Positions 1-6,281 of a stretch of DNA of 12,912 nt are shown here, piece by piece. The translations under genes and the position numbers were made by a program. The first letter of the stretch is position 1. Every line of letters begins with the position of its first letter. Under the pieces are notes generated by a model. It saw only the letters and a list, made by a program, of their open reading frames with translations, ran no database searches and had not been told where the DNA came from. Source of the stretch: Actinomycetota bacterium (GTDB taxonomy: Bacteria > Actinomycetota > Thermoleophilia > Solirubrobacterales > Solirubrobacteraceae); assembly GCA_009699565.1 (NCBI GenBank), contig WLNX01000027.1, positions 1 to 12,912 of the forward strand. The letters are read 5' to 3'.

Positions 1-172
1 ATTCGAGCAGGAAGGCGGGATCGCCGGGAGCCGATGCCCGCAGCTTGAGGAATGCCGCAACCGGCGTTTCGCAGTCGTCGATGAACTCGTGGCGAACCGG
101 AATCAGGGTGTGTTTGGCAGCTAGCCCTCGCACCTCTTCAAGCGATGGCTCAAGCTTGTGGTGGCCGTTCAT
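1..172 (-). CDS. trpE: Anthranilate synthase component I, N-terminal fragment (cut by window edge)
   Basis: Only the first 57 codons are inside the window; the gene runs off the left edge. TrpE is the chorismate-binding large subunit that makes anthranilate, using ammonia from the TrpG glutaminase, as the first committed step of tryptophan synthesis. The visible residues contain the typical N-terminal pattern of the family: LIPVRHEF near residues 23-30, then DDCETPVAAFLKLR at about 32-45, then AFLLE near 53-57. This is the segment that helps form the tryptophan feedback site in TrpE proteins (family knowledge). The ATG overlaps the stop codon of the upstream flavoprotein gene in an ATGA arrangement, which fixes the start and suggests translational coupling. 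A PabB or other chorismate-utilising enzyme is less likely because of the ETPVAAFLKLR signature. The catalytic domain cannot be checked here. Confidence 0.85.
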   Translation of the reverse strand, partial: MNGHHKLEPSLEEVRGLAAKHTLIPVRHEFIDDCETPVAAFLKLRASAPGDPAFLLE

Positions 173-1350
173 CGCGCCGCCCCTGCGAGCGGAGCGCCAA
201 GAGGTTCACTCGGGCCCGGTCCGGATCGCGTCGCGGAGTCGGCAAACTCCGGCGGCGCCTGATTGAGATACCAGCCAAATGCGCGGTCAACGAAGCGTTG
301 CAGGCCAACGACCGCGAGGACGCCCGTCAAGAGCCGCGGCGGCAAAGCGGGAACTATCCGCTGGAGTGCCAGAGCGATCCGGAACGCGCGTCCATGCGAA
401 GCGCTGAATGCACCGTACGCGGCGAGCGCCGATTCGCGGTCGCTCTCGTTGGCGACGACCGCCCGAAGCTCGCGTCCGCAGGCGATGCCGAAGTAGAACG
501 CCGTCCTGATCCCTTCACCGGAGAGCGGAAAGCAGTGTCCTGCGCTGTCGCCAACAAAGAAGACGTTGTCGCCGGTGGCGTCGCGCAGACGGTGCGGGAA
601 CCAGTTGCCCTGATATTTGACCGCCTCGCTTCCAAGCCGCTCGGCCAGCTCCACAGTCTCCCGCTTCACGTGCTGCGAGGGGTCGTACGACCCGACGCCG
701 ATTCGCGCCTCGTCCCCGGCCGGGACTCTCCAGCCAAAGCCGCGACGAGCGAGCCCACGTTCCACAAAGACGTCGAGTGCGTCGCCACTGTGATCGCTAT
801 CCGGGTGAACTTCGAGCCCGCGCGAAAGCGGAGCCTGCGGCGGTTGGTAGTGCGGACTGCTCAGCACCCTCCTCCAGCCGAGCGCGTCAACGACCAGCGG
901 CGAGTGAAGCGTCCCGCGGTCCGTAATGACGCTTAGTGAGCCGTCAGCAGTGGGCTCGCCCAACGACTCGACCTTGGCAGTTTCAAAGCGCACCCCGGTG
1001 CACTGCTCCCAGAGTGCTGCGCAAAGCGTTCGGTAGTCGAACGACGACCAGCTCCATGGCAACCTGTAACGCGCCGTTCGGTACGGCGTGGAGAACGTCA
1101 TGTAGGGCAGCTCCTGCTTGATCGAACCGGCGACACCCATCGCCTCAAGCCAGCGCGTCGGGCACGCGCAGGCGGAGGTCTGCCGCTCGCCAATCTCGTA
1201 ACGGTCGATGACAAGCACGTCGGCTCCGCTCCCGGCCAGCTCTCTGGCGACGGCGAGCCCGGCGAAACTTGCTCCACAGATCAAGACCTCGGCGCGCACA
1301 CCTTCAAGCGATGTTCGCTGCGCGCCTCGTGAGGTCGCCCGTACGGTCAC
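169..1350 (-). CDS. Geranylgeranyl-reductase-like FAD-dependent oxidoreductase
   Basis: This is a flavoprotein of about 393 residues in the geranylgeranyl reductase / p-hydroxybenzoate hydroxylase fold. The N-terminal dinucleotide-binding loop is CGASFAG (about residues 25-31), a variant of GxGxxG, with an acidic end of the second strand (VIDR, near 47-50). A GFGWRVP segment (about 204-210) matches the YxWxFP-type substrate motif of geranylgeranyl reductases. The second FAD motif, VGDSAGH followed by LSGEGIR (about 266-282), is well preserved. A cysteine-rich ACACP stretch lies where these reductases keep a conserved cysteine. Family members saturate isoprenoid double bonds on lipids, quinones or chlorophyll precursors; the substrate here is unknown. 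The start chosen is a GTG that overlaps the upstream synthase stop (GTGA). A GTG at 1299, just before the Rossmann strand, is an alternative. The 3' end overlaps trpE by 4 nt. A halogenase or hydroxylase role cannot be excluded. Confidence 0.8.
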   Translation of the reverse strand: MTVRATSRGAQRTSLEGVRAEVLICGASFAGLAVARELAGSGADVLVIDRYEIGERQTSACACPTRWLEAMGVAGSIKQELPYMTFSTPYRTARYRLPWSWSSFDYRTLCAALWEQCTGVRFETAKVESLGEPTADGSLSVITDRGTLHSPLVVDALGWRRVLSSPHYQPPQAPLSRGLEVHPDSDHSGDALDVFVERGLARRGFGWRVPAGDEARIGVGSYDPSQHVKRETVELAERLGSEAVKYQGNWFPHRLRDATGDNVFFVGDSAGHCFPLSGEGIRTAFYFGIACGRELRAVVANESDRESALAAYGAFSASHGRAFRIALALQRIVPALPPRLLTGVLAVVGLQRFVDRAFGWYLNQAPPEFADSATRSGPGPSEPLGAPLAGAAR

Positions 1351-2183
1351 GAAACCAGCGCCGAGGAGGATGCGCGAATGGCCTCCCAAGGACGCAAGCG
1401 GTTGGAGCGGGTGACTACGTCGTAGCCGTTCTCCTCGACACGGTCGAGGACGCGTAGGTAGACCGAGCGGGCAACTCGCACGCCGGGCCGAACGGGCGAC
1501 GGCAGCATCCCGGTCAGCGCCTCGCTGTCGTCAAACAGTTCGCGGGCCCGGGCCACCTGCTGTGCAATGTGATCGCGCATGCGGGCGCTCGGAGCGCGCT
1601 CGGCGAGATCGTCTTCGTGGAGTCCCGGCAGGTAAACGCGGCCCATCTGCCAATCAATCGGCACGTCGCGGATGAAGTTCGTCAGCTGGAAGGCGACGCC
1701 GAGCAGTCGCAGCAGGGCAACGGCGCCGTCGGGCGCGTCAAGCAGCGGGGCCGCGACGGGGCCTACGGTCGCGGTTCCAGCCATGTATCGATCGAGCTGA
1801 TCCTGAGTTCGCATCCTGACCCGATCGTCGCAATCGGCACGCATCGAATCCATGTAATCCGGCAGCAGCTCAAGGGGCATGCCGTAACGCGGGCCGGCGT
1901 CGACCAGCGCAGCAATGACCGGATGATCGCTGCCCCCACGCTCGACCCCGGCCTGGAGCTCGTGCTGCCAATCGTCGAGCGCTGCTCGCCGGGCACCGTT
2001 GAGCGCACAGTTGTCGGCGATTTCGTCGGCTCCGCGCACGTATCCGTAAAGCGCATACATTGCGGGCCTGCGGTCCGCCGGCAGCGACAGCGTGGCAGCG
2101 AAGTAGGTCGGGTCATGGCGCAGCTGCATCTTCCGGCATCTGCGGTAGGAACCGTCAACAACTTGGTTTGAACTGAAACCCAC
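1347..2183 (-). CDS. Squalene/phytoene synthase family protein
   Basis: This trans-isoprenyl diphosphate synthase family enzyme (about 278 residues) would join two prenyl diphosphates head to head to give phytoene, squalene or a related C30/C40 hydrocarbon. Visible signatures are an N-terminal YRRCR...HDPTYFAA segment (about 13-30), the first aspartate-rich motif ADEIAD (52-57) after YALYGYVR, and the second motif FQLTNFIRDVPIDWQMGRVY (about 165-184) followed by LP. The second motif has DVPID where most relatives have DVxED; the two aspartates spaced for magnesium binding remain. Length is slightly below the usual ~300. The GTG start at 2183 is preferred because the YRRCR segment must be included and a promoter-like sequence ends 6 nt upstream; a TTG at 2219 would reach into the divergent gene. 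It is first in an overlapping chain with the flavoprotein and trpE, so product and reductase may act on the same isoprenoid (inference). Confidence 0.85.
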   Translation of the reverse strand: MGFSSNQVVDGSYRRCRKMQLRHDPTYFAATLSLPADRRPAMYALYGYVRGADEIADNCALNGARRAALDDWQHELQAGVERGGSDHPVIAALVDAGPRYGMPLELLPDYMDSMRADCDDRVRMRTQDQLDRYMAGTATVGPVAAPLLDAPDGAVALLRLLGVAFQLTNFIRDVPIDWQMGRVYLPGLHEDDLAERAPSARMRDHIAQQVARARELFDDSEALTGMLPSPVRPGVRVARSVYLRVLDRVEENGYDVVTRSNRLRPWEAIRASSSALVS

Positions 2184-2219
2184 GCCCCTACCGTAGACGG
2201 CATCGTGGGAAAGCTGCAA
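2183..2219 (-). promoter_or_regulatory. Candidate leaderless promoter of the synthase operon
   Basis: Reading the minus strand, TTGCAG (2219-2214) is followed after 18 bp by TACGGT (2195-2190), and the GTG start lies 6 nt further on at 2183. The predicted transcription start coincides with the start codon, as in leaderless actinobacterial messages. The -35 part lies inside the first codons of the divergent ATPase gene. The prediction rests on pattern only. Confidence 0.4.
2189..2194 (+). promoter_or_regulatory. Candidate -10 element of the ArsA-like gene
   Basis: TACCGT on the plus strand lies 10 nt before the GTG start at 2205 and would give a leader of only a few bases. It overlaps the -10 of the opposite promoter because CTACCGTAG (2188-2196) is palindromic around its central base. 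The nearest -35-like hexamer, TTGAAC at 2168-2173, is at a poor 15-bp spacing, so this call is weak. Confidence 0.25.
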
Positions 2220-3155
2220 CGTGACATCTTTGATTGCGAGCTGCTGGTCGTGACCGGCAAGGGCGGAGTGGGCAAAACGACGGTCTCGGCCGCCCTTGGG
2301 CTGGCCGCAGCACAGCGCGGCCGTGACGTCCTGCTGGCGGAGGTTGCCGGGCAGAGCCGCATCCCCTACCTAATCGGCCACGCGAGCTCAACTGCAGCTG
2401 GCGAAGAACAGCGCCTGACACCGGAGATTGCGGCTACGACGATCGATCCCGAGGTCGCCCTCGTTGAATGGGCCGGACGGCTGATCCGGCCGCGGGCGCT
2501 CTTGGACATCGCGGTGAAAGCGAACAGCTTCAGCGGCTTCATCAATGCAGCACCCGGAGGACGAGAGCTGCTGACTATTGCGAAGGCCTACGAACTCGGA
2601 CGCGACGAGCGCTGGGATGACCAAGCCGACGGATACGAGCTAGTGATTCTCGACGCGCCGGCGTCGGGACACGCACTGGCGATGCTGAAGACGCCGTCGA
2701 CATTTGCCGAGATCGCCCGCGTCGGCCCAATCGCCAGCCAAGCGCGCGAAGTCGAAACGATGCTTGGCGACCCGGCACGCTGCTCAATCGTGCTGGTCAC
2801 AACGCTTGAGGAGACCCCCGTCAACGAGACGCTTGAGCTGGAAGCCGGCATCGCCGCGCAGCTCGGCCGCGGAGTTGACCTGATCGTTGCCAACGGGTTG
2901 GCGGACGACGGGCTGACGGACAGTCAAGTTGACGCACTGCCGCAAGCAATGCCCGACCTGGCAGGGGAAGTGGTGTCGGCGGTTGCCACGCTGCATGCAC
3001 GCGAACGACTTCAGCGGGAGCAGCTGCAGAGGCTCGTTGCCGGAGCCGTTGCTCCGGTAATTGAGCTACCCGCAATTACCGGCCACTCAATCGGCTCCGA
3101 CGAGATTGAGCAACTGGCCGCCGCGATCGGCGCCGACCTTCCGCCGGCCGCCTGA
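2205..3155 (+). CDS. ArsA/Get3-like ATPase (actinobacterial anion-ATPase-like family)
   Basis: This is a single-domain soluble P-loop ATPase of 316 residues in the SIMIBI class. The deviant Walker A motif TGKGGVGKTT is at 17-26 with the extra signature lysine. ILDAPASGHALAML (about 148-161) is the switch II region, followed by VGPIASQA and VTTLEETPVNETLELE (about 198-213), typical of the paired ArsA-like ATPases of actinobacteria (Rv3679/Rv3680 type). It has no CxxC pair, the zinc-binding dimer signature of eukaryotic Get3; its only cysteines are at about 11 and 193. The switch I position reads AEVAGQS rather than DPAHS. The cellular role of this family is poorly known; arsenite transport should not be assumed. 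It is the only plus-strand gene here. It diverges from the synthase operon by 21 bp and ends 3 bp from the era stop. The usual second ATPase is not adjacent. The GTG start has no clear ribosome binding site. Confidence 0.85.
   Translation: MGKLQRDIFDCELLVVTGKGGVGKTTVSAALGLAAAQRGRDVLLAEVAGQSRIPYLIGHASSTAAGEEQRLTPEIAATTIDPEVALVEWAGRLIRPRALLDIAVKANSFSGFINAAPGGRELLTIAKAYELGRDERWDDQADGYELVILDAPASGHALAMLKTPSTFAEIARVGPIASQAREVETMLGDPARCSIVLVTTLEETPVNETLELEAGIAAQLGRGVDLIVANGLADDGLTDSQVDALPQAMPDLAGEVVSAVATLHARERLQREQLQRLVAGAVAPVIELPAITGHSIGSDEIEQLAAAIGADLPPAA
3040..3082. repeat. Two overlapping perfect inverted repeats in the ATPase 3' end
   Basis: CCGGAGC (3040-3046) pairs with GCTCCGG (3051-3057) around a 4-nt loop. 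CCGGTAATTG (3054-3063) pairs with CAATTACCGG (3073-3082) around a 9-nt loop. The two stems share CCGG at 3054-3057, so in RNA they exclude each other. They lie within codons of the ATPase gene and 77-119 bp past the era stop on the minus strand. No U-tract follows on either strand, so this is not a classical intrinsic terminator. Confidence 0.6.
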
Positions 3156-3158
3156 AGC

Positions 3159-4043
3159 TCAGTCAATTCCCAGGCGGTCGAGGAGTCCTTCGTCGGTTCG
3201 CCAGCTGCGCCGGACGCGCACCGACAGGTCGAGGTGGACCTGGCTGTCAAGCCGCCGTTCAATCTCGACGCGCGCAGCGCTGCCGATTGCGCGCACCATC
3301 TTGCCGCCCCGACCGACGAGGATTCCCTTCTGCGACTCGCTCTCGACCCAGGCGAGCGCCTTGATCCGCAGCAAGCCCGGGCGCTGCTCCTCCATCTCTT
3401 CAACGATCACCTCGACGGCGTGCGGTAGTTCCTGAAACGTGCGCCTGAGGATCTGCTCGCGAATCAACTCCGCTATCTCCACGCCAACTGGTTGATCGGT
3501 GAGATCGTCGACGTCGAAAAGGAACGGACCCTCCGGCATAAGCTCCGCCAGACGCGCGACGAGCGGCTCGACGCCCTCGCCTGTCTTGGCAGAGATCGGG
3601 AAGATCTCCGCCCCTACAGCCAGCTCCTCGCCGCCCAGCAGTGCCTTGATGGTTCGAGACCGGTTGAGCCTGTCGCACTTGTTGACCGCCATCAGCACCG
3701 GTTTCGTACTGGAGGCCAGCAGCGACGCGATGAAGCGGTCACCTGCCCCGGCACCCTCTTCGCCATTGAGGACGAAGAGAACGGCGTCGCTGTCGCTGAG
3801 CTCGCGTTCGACACGCTGCTGCATCCGTTCGGTGAGCAGATCGCGCGGGCGCTGGAATCCGGGCAGGTCGACCAGGACTAGTTGAGTCTGCTCACGCATC
3901 GCGATCCCGCGGATTGCGCGGCGAGTCGTCTGCGGGCGATCCGAAACGATCACGACCTTCTCGCCAATAATCTGATTTACGAGTGTCGACTTGCCGACGT
4001 TGGGTCGGCCGGCGAGGCCGACGAAACCGGCACGCGTCACCAC
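3159..4043 (-). CDS. era: GTPase Era, 16S rRNA / 30S assembly factor
   Basis: Era binds the 3' end of 16S rRNA and couples GTP hydrolysis to small-subunit maturation at the ribosome. The protein has about 294 residues, normal for the family. The G domain shows GRPNVGKST (12-20), a threonine switch region (TTRR, 39-42), DLPG (59-62), NKCD (121-124) and SAK (151-153). A KH RNA-binding domain follows with VGRGGKM (about 243-249) and the family sequence AIGSAARVEIERRL. Two consecutive GTG codons (4043 and 4040) can start it; the second overlaps the ybeY stop as GTGA, so the true start may be one codon shorter. It is the last gene of the ribosome-maturation run and meets the ArsA-like gene tail to tail. 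The usual follower recO is not here. Confidence 0.97.
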   Translation of the reverse strand: MVTRAGFVGLAGRPNVGKSTLVNQIIGEKVVIVSDRPQTTRRAIRGIAMREQTQLVLVDLPGFQRPRDLLTERMQQRVERELSDSDAVLFVLNGEEGAGAGDRFIASLLASSTKPVLMAVNKCDRLNRSRTIKALLGGEELAVGAEIFPISAKTGEGVEPLVARLAELMPEGPFLFDVDDLTDQPVGVEIAELIREQILRRTFQELPHAVEVIVEEMEEQRPGLLRIKALAWVESESQKGILVGRGGKMVRAIGSAARVEIERRLDSQVHLDLSVRVRRSWRTDEGLLDRLGID

Positions 4044-4423
4044 GAGCAGATCTCTGCCTGGAGTGCCAGCATCTCGCCGTCGTCGACCTCATGGTCCATC
4101 CCGGCCAAGTGAAGCGCTCCATGCACGATCGCCTCGCGGAGGTCAACCGTCATCTCGGGACAGATGATGATGTCGCCCAGCTCGCGGGGACCAACGTCGA
4201 GATCGGCCCCGTCAACCGGAAATGAGATCACGTCAGTCGGCCCCTCTTTGCCGCGATGCTCCTGGTTGAGTTCCGCGATCCGCTGTTCGCTGACAATCTC
4301 AACTGCGACGTGTCCGTCCTCGATCGCAGCCGACGCGAAGGCCAGTGCCAGCAGCCGTTCGACCTCCGGCTCGGGAGGATGGCCCGCCGCGAGGTCCGCT
4401 CCTATGTAATCGAGCTCAAGCAT
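4037..4423 (-). CDS. ybeY: Endoribonuclease YbeY, rRNA maturation factor
   Basis: This zinc-dependent single-strand RNase takes part in 16S rRNA 3' maturation and ribosome quality control. It has 128 residues. The metal motif HGALHLAGMDH (101-111) keeps all three histidines in the H-x3-H-x5-H spacing. Upstream are LNQEHRGKEGPTDVISFP (about 52-69) and ELGDIIICPE (81-90), both characteristic. Compared with E. coli YbeY, the segment between the ICPE-like strand and the first histidine is about 12 residues shorter (CPEMTVDLREAIVHG), so a helix or loop is trimmed; the catalytic site is unaffected. The ATG lies 9 nt after the phoH stop with AGGGG overlapping that stop as a probable ribosome binding site. 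It overlaps era by 4-7 nt. Confidence 0.95.
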   Translation of the reverse strand: MLELDYIGADLAAGHPPEPEVERLLALAFASAAIEDGHVAVEIVSEQRIAELNQEHRGKEGPTDVISFPVDGADLDVGPRELGDIIICPEMTVDLREAIVHGALHLAGMDHEVDDGEMLALQAEICSW

Positions 4424-4432
4424 CCTCGTGCG

Positions 4433-5413
4433 TCACCCCTGACGACGGTCGCGCTCTGCGCGCAGATCGGGAGTCGATCGCTCGGAGAATGCGCCGTAGG
4501 CCTCGACGATCTTCTGGACGAGCCTGTGGCGAACAACGTCGTCGCCGCCGAAGCGGACGAAATCGATCCCTTCAATCTCACTGAGGACGTCAGCCACCAC
4601 GACTAGGCCCGACTGCTGGTTTGAGGGAAGGTCGATCTGGGTGATGTCGCCGGTCACGACCATCCTCGACCCAAAACCAAGCCGGGTCAGGAACATCTTC
4701 ATCTGCTCGGCCGTGGTGTTCTGGGCCTCGTCGAGAATGATGAAGGAGTCGTTGAGAGTCCGTCCGCGCATGAACGCCAGTGGCGCAACTTCAATGACCC
4801 CGCGCTCGAGATGATCGCTGACTTTCTCGGGATCAAGCATGTCGTTGAGCGCGTCAAAGAGAGGCCTCAGATAGGGATCGATCTTGGCCATCAGGTCGCC
4901 GGGAAGGAAGCCGAGCCGTTCGCCGGCCTCAACCGCAGGACGCGTGAGGATCACCCGGTTAACCTCGCCGCGCGAGAGAGCAGCGGCAGCCATCGCGACG
5001 GCCAGGAAGGTCTTGCCGGTACCCGCGGGCCCAACGCCGAAGGTGACGGTGTTCTCCCGGATCGAGTCGACGTAGCGCTTCTGATTTGGAGTCTTCGGAC
5101 CGACTTTGCGGCCCCTGTGACTCCAGACGACGTCACCGAGCACGGTTGACGGCTTGACCTGCTCCTTCAGCGAGCCGGTCACGGAGCCGACCGACGCCTC
5201 GTCAAGCTGCAGTCCGTCGTCAGCTAGCCCTGCCATCTCGGTGACAATTGCCGCTGCGCTTGCAACTGACTCGGACTCGCCGTCGAGCGTCACGAGGTTT
5301 CCCCGCAGGACGATCTTGCAGTCGACCTCGGATTCAACCCGACGAAGCACGGCATCGTTGATCCCGCTGAGCGCCGATGCGGCTTCGTTGGTGAGCTCGA
5401 TCGTGCGACGCAT
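4433..5413 (-). CDS. PhoH family ATPase (PhoH-like)
   Basis: This P-loop ATPase has 326 residues, the usual size of short PhoH proteins. An N-terminal KH-like region (about 1-60, with VESEVDCKIVLRGN) precedes the PhoH domain. Walker A is GPAGTGKT (128-135), Walker B is IILDEAQN (225-232), and MVVTGDITQIDLP (251-263) is a hallmark segment. VILTRPAVEAGERLGFLPGD (154-173) is also typical. Family members are proposed to act in RNA metabolism with YbeY; the phosphate-starvation name is historical. The start is ATG at 5413, overlapping the yqeY stop as TGATG; an in-frame TTG one codon earlier is less likely. It sits directly upstream of ybeY, the standard order in bacteria, and is very likely cotranscribed with it. 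Confidence 0.95.
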   Translation of the reverse strand: MRRTIELTNEAASALSGINDAVLRRVESEVDCKIVLRGNLVTLDGESESVASAAAIVTEMAGLADDGLQLDEASVGSVTGSLKEQVKPSTVLGDVVWSHRGRKVGPKTPNQKRYVDSIRENTVTFGVGPAGTGKTFLAVAMAAAALSRGEVNRVILTRPAVEAGERLGFLPGDLMAKIDPYLRPLFDALNDMLDPEKVSDHLERGVIEVAPLAFMRGRTLNDSFIILDEAQNTTAEQMKMFLTRLGFGSRMVVTGDITQIDLPSNQQSGLVVVADVLSEIEGIDFVRFGGDDVVRHRLVQKIVEAYGAFSERSTPDLRAERDRRQG

Positions 5414-5853
5414 CAACCGCGAAGCGACTCCTGCGCGATCGCGGAAACGCGCTTCCCGTCAGCCTGCCCGGCAACCTTGGCCATGGCTGCCTTCATGACC
5501 TGCCCGGTGTCCTTGGGGCTGCTCGCACCGGTCTCCTCGATCGCCGCTGCGACGATCTCGCGGAGCTGCTCATCGGTCATTTCAGCCGGGAGGTAATGCT
5601 CGATAATGGCGGCTTCCGACTCTTCGGCCTCAGCTAGGTCGGTCCTGCCGGCTTCGCGGTAGGCCTCGGCGGCCTCAAAGCGCCGCTTGCGCTCCCGGCG
5701 CAGGACGGCGATCTCGTCACCGCCGCCTTCCTTTGCGTCCTTCTGGAGTTCTGAGAGGACAACTCGCATTGCAGAAACTCGTGTCTTGTCCCCCGCCTTC
5801 ATGGCCGCGGTGATCTCCGCCTTCAGCTGCTCGCCAACCGTGTTTGCGGTCAT
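5413..5853 (-). CDS. GatB/YqeY domain protein
   Basis: This is a small, largely helical protein of 146 residues that belongs to the YqeY family, related to the C-terminal tRNA-interacting domain of the GatB amidotransferase subunit. Recognisable segments are MKAGDKTRVSAMRVVLSELQ (18-37) and IIEHYLPAEMTDEQLREIV (83-101). Between them is a charged helix rich in Arg and Glu. A C-terminal GQVMKAAMAKVAGQADGKRV segment (117-136) is the typical signature. Its biochemical role is not settled; its position beside tRNA- and rRNA-related genes suggests a translation link. The ATG is 9 nt after the cytochrome stop, with GGGGAG upstream and CGAGG immediately before it as candidate ribosome binding sequences. 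The stop overlaps the phoH ATG. Confidence 0.93.
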   Translation of the reverse strand: MTANTVGEQLKAEITAAMKAGDKTRVSAMRVVLSELQKDAKEGGGDEIAVLRRERKRRFEAAEAYREAGRTDLAEAEESEAAIIEHYLPAEMTDEQLREIVAAAIEETGASSPKDTGQVMKAAMAKVAGQADGKRVSAIAQESLRG

Positions 5854-5862
5854 CCTCGGCCG

Positions 5863-6261
5863 CTACTCCCCGGCGCTCTCTGCGACATAGGAGGAAACCT
5901 CATCAATCTGGGCGTCCGTGAGCACGTCGACAAAGGCGGGCATGCCGCCGCCGCCGTTTGTCACCTGATACTTGACCGCCTCGGCGTCGGGCATGACCTG
6001 ATCGAGATTGGGGCCGACATTGCCGCTGGCACCGGCGGCAGCAAGCGTGTGACAGCTAGCGCAGTTAGTAACGAAGAGCTTCTTGCCCGCTGCTGAAGCG
6101 ACGGTCCGGGTCGTCTCCTCATCGGTTGAGGCCGAACCCTCCTCGACTGCGGCCGTAGAGGTTGTCTGCGCCGTATCGGAGCTCGTTGAGGAACTGCCGC
6201 ACGAAGCGACAGCGAGAGCGACGACGATCAGCAAGGCAGGGACCACAAAGCGAATTGGCAT
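5863..6261 (-). CDS. Small lipoprotein cytochrome c (mono-heme)
   Basis: This is a 132-residue exported mono-heme cytochrome. Residues 4-20 form a hydrophobic signal ending in a lipobox VASC, so Cys21 should be lipidated and the protein anchored to the outer face of the membrane. A Ser/Thr/Glu-rich linker (about 22-53) follows. The heme site is CASCH (67-71). The probable distal ligand is Met107 in GGGMPAF, and a closing helix LTDAQIDEVSSYV (114-126) is typical of class I cytochrome c. It probably carries electrons in the respiratory chain; the partner cannot be read from the neighbours. No ribosome binding site precedes the ATG, but a TAGACT hexamer lies 6 nt upstream, consistent with a leaderless message. 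It stands 9 nt before yqeY, an unusual companion for ribosome-maturation genes. Confidence 0.92.
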   Translation of the reverse strand: MPIRFVVPALLIVVALAVASCGSSSTSSDTAQTTSTAAVEEGSASTDEETTRTVASAAGKKLFVTNCASCHTLAAAGASGNVGPNLDQVMPDAEAVKYQVTNGGGGMPAFVDVLTDAQIDEVSSYVAESAGE

Positions 6262-6267
6262 CTTTGC

Positions 6268-6273
6268 AGTCTA
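6268..6273 (-). promoter_or_regulatory. Candidate -10 element of the cytochrome c gene
   Basis: TAGACT on the minus strand ends 6 nt before the ATG at 6261, the spacing expected for a leaderless transcript. No good -35 at 16-19 bp was found (TTAGCG at 6299-6294 is 20 bp away), so the call is tentative. If real, it starts a subunit cytochrome-yqeY-phoH-ybeY-era. Confidence 0.3.
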
Positions 6274-6281
6274 CGCAACGC

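Noticed and set aside
145..936. Open frame of 263 codons on the plus strand opposite the flavoprotein
   Set aside because: The minus-strand flavoprotein has both FAD motifs in this interval; the plus-strand product is Arg/Ala-rich without domains.
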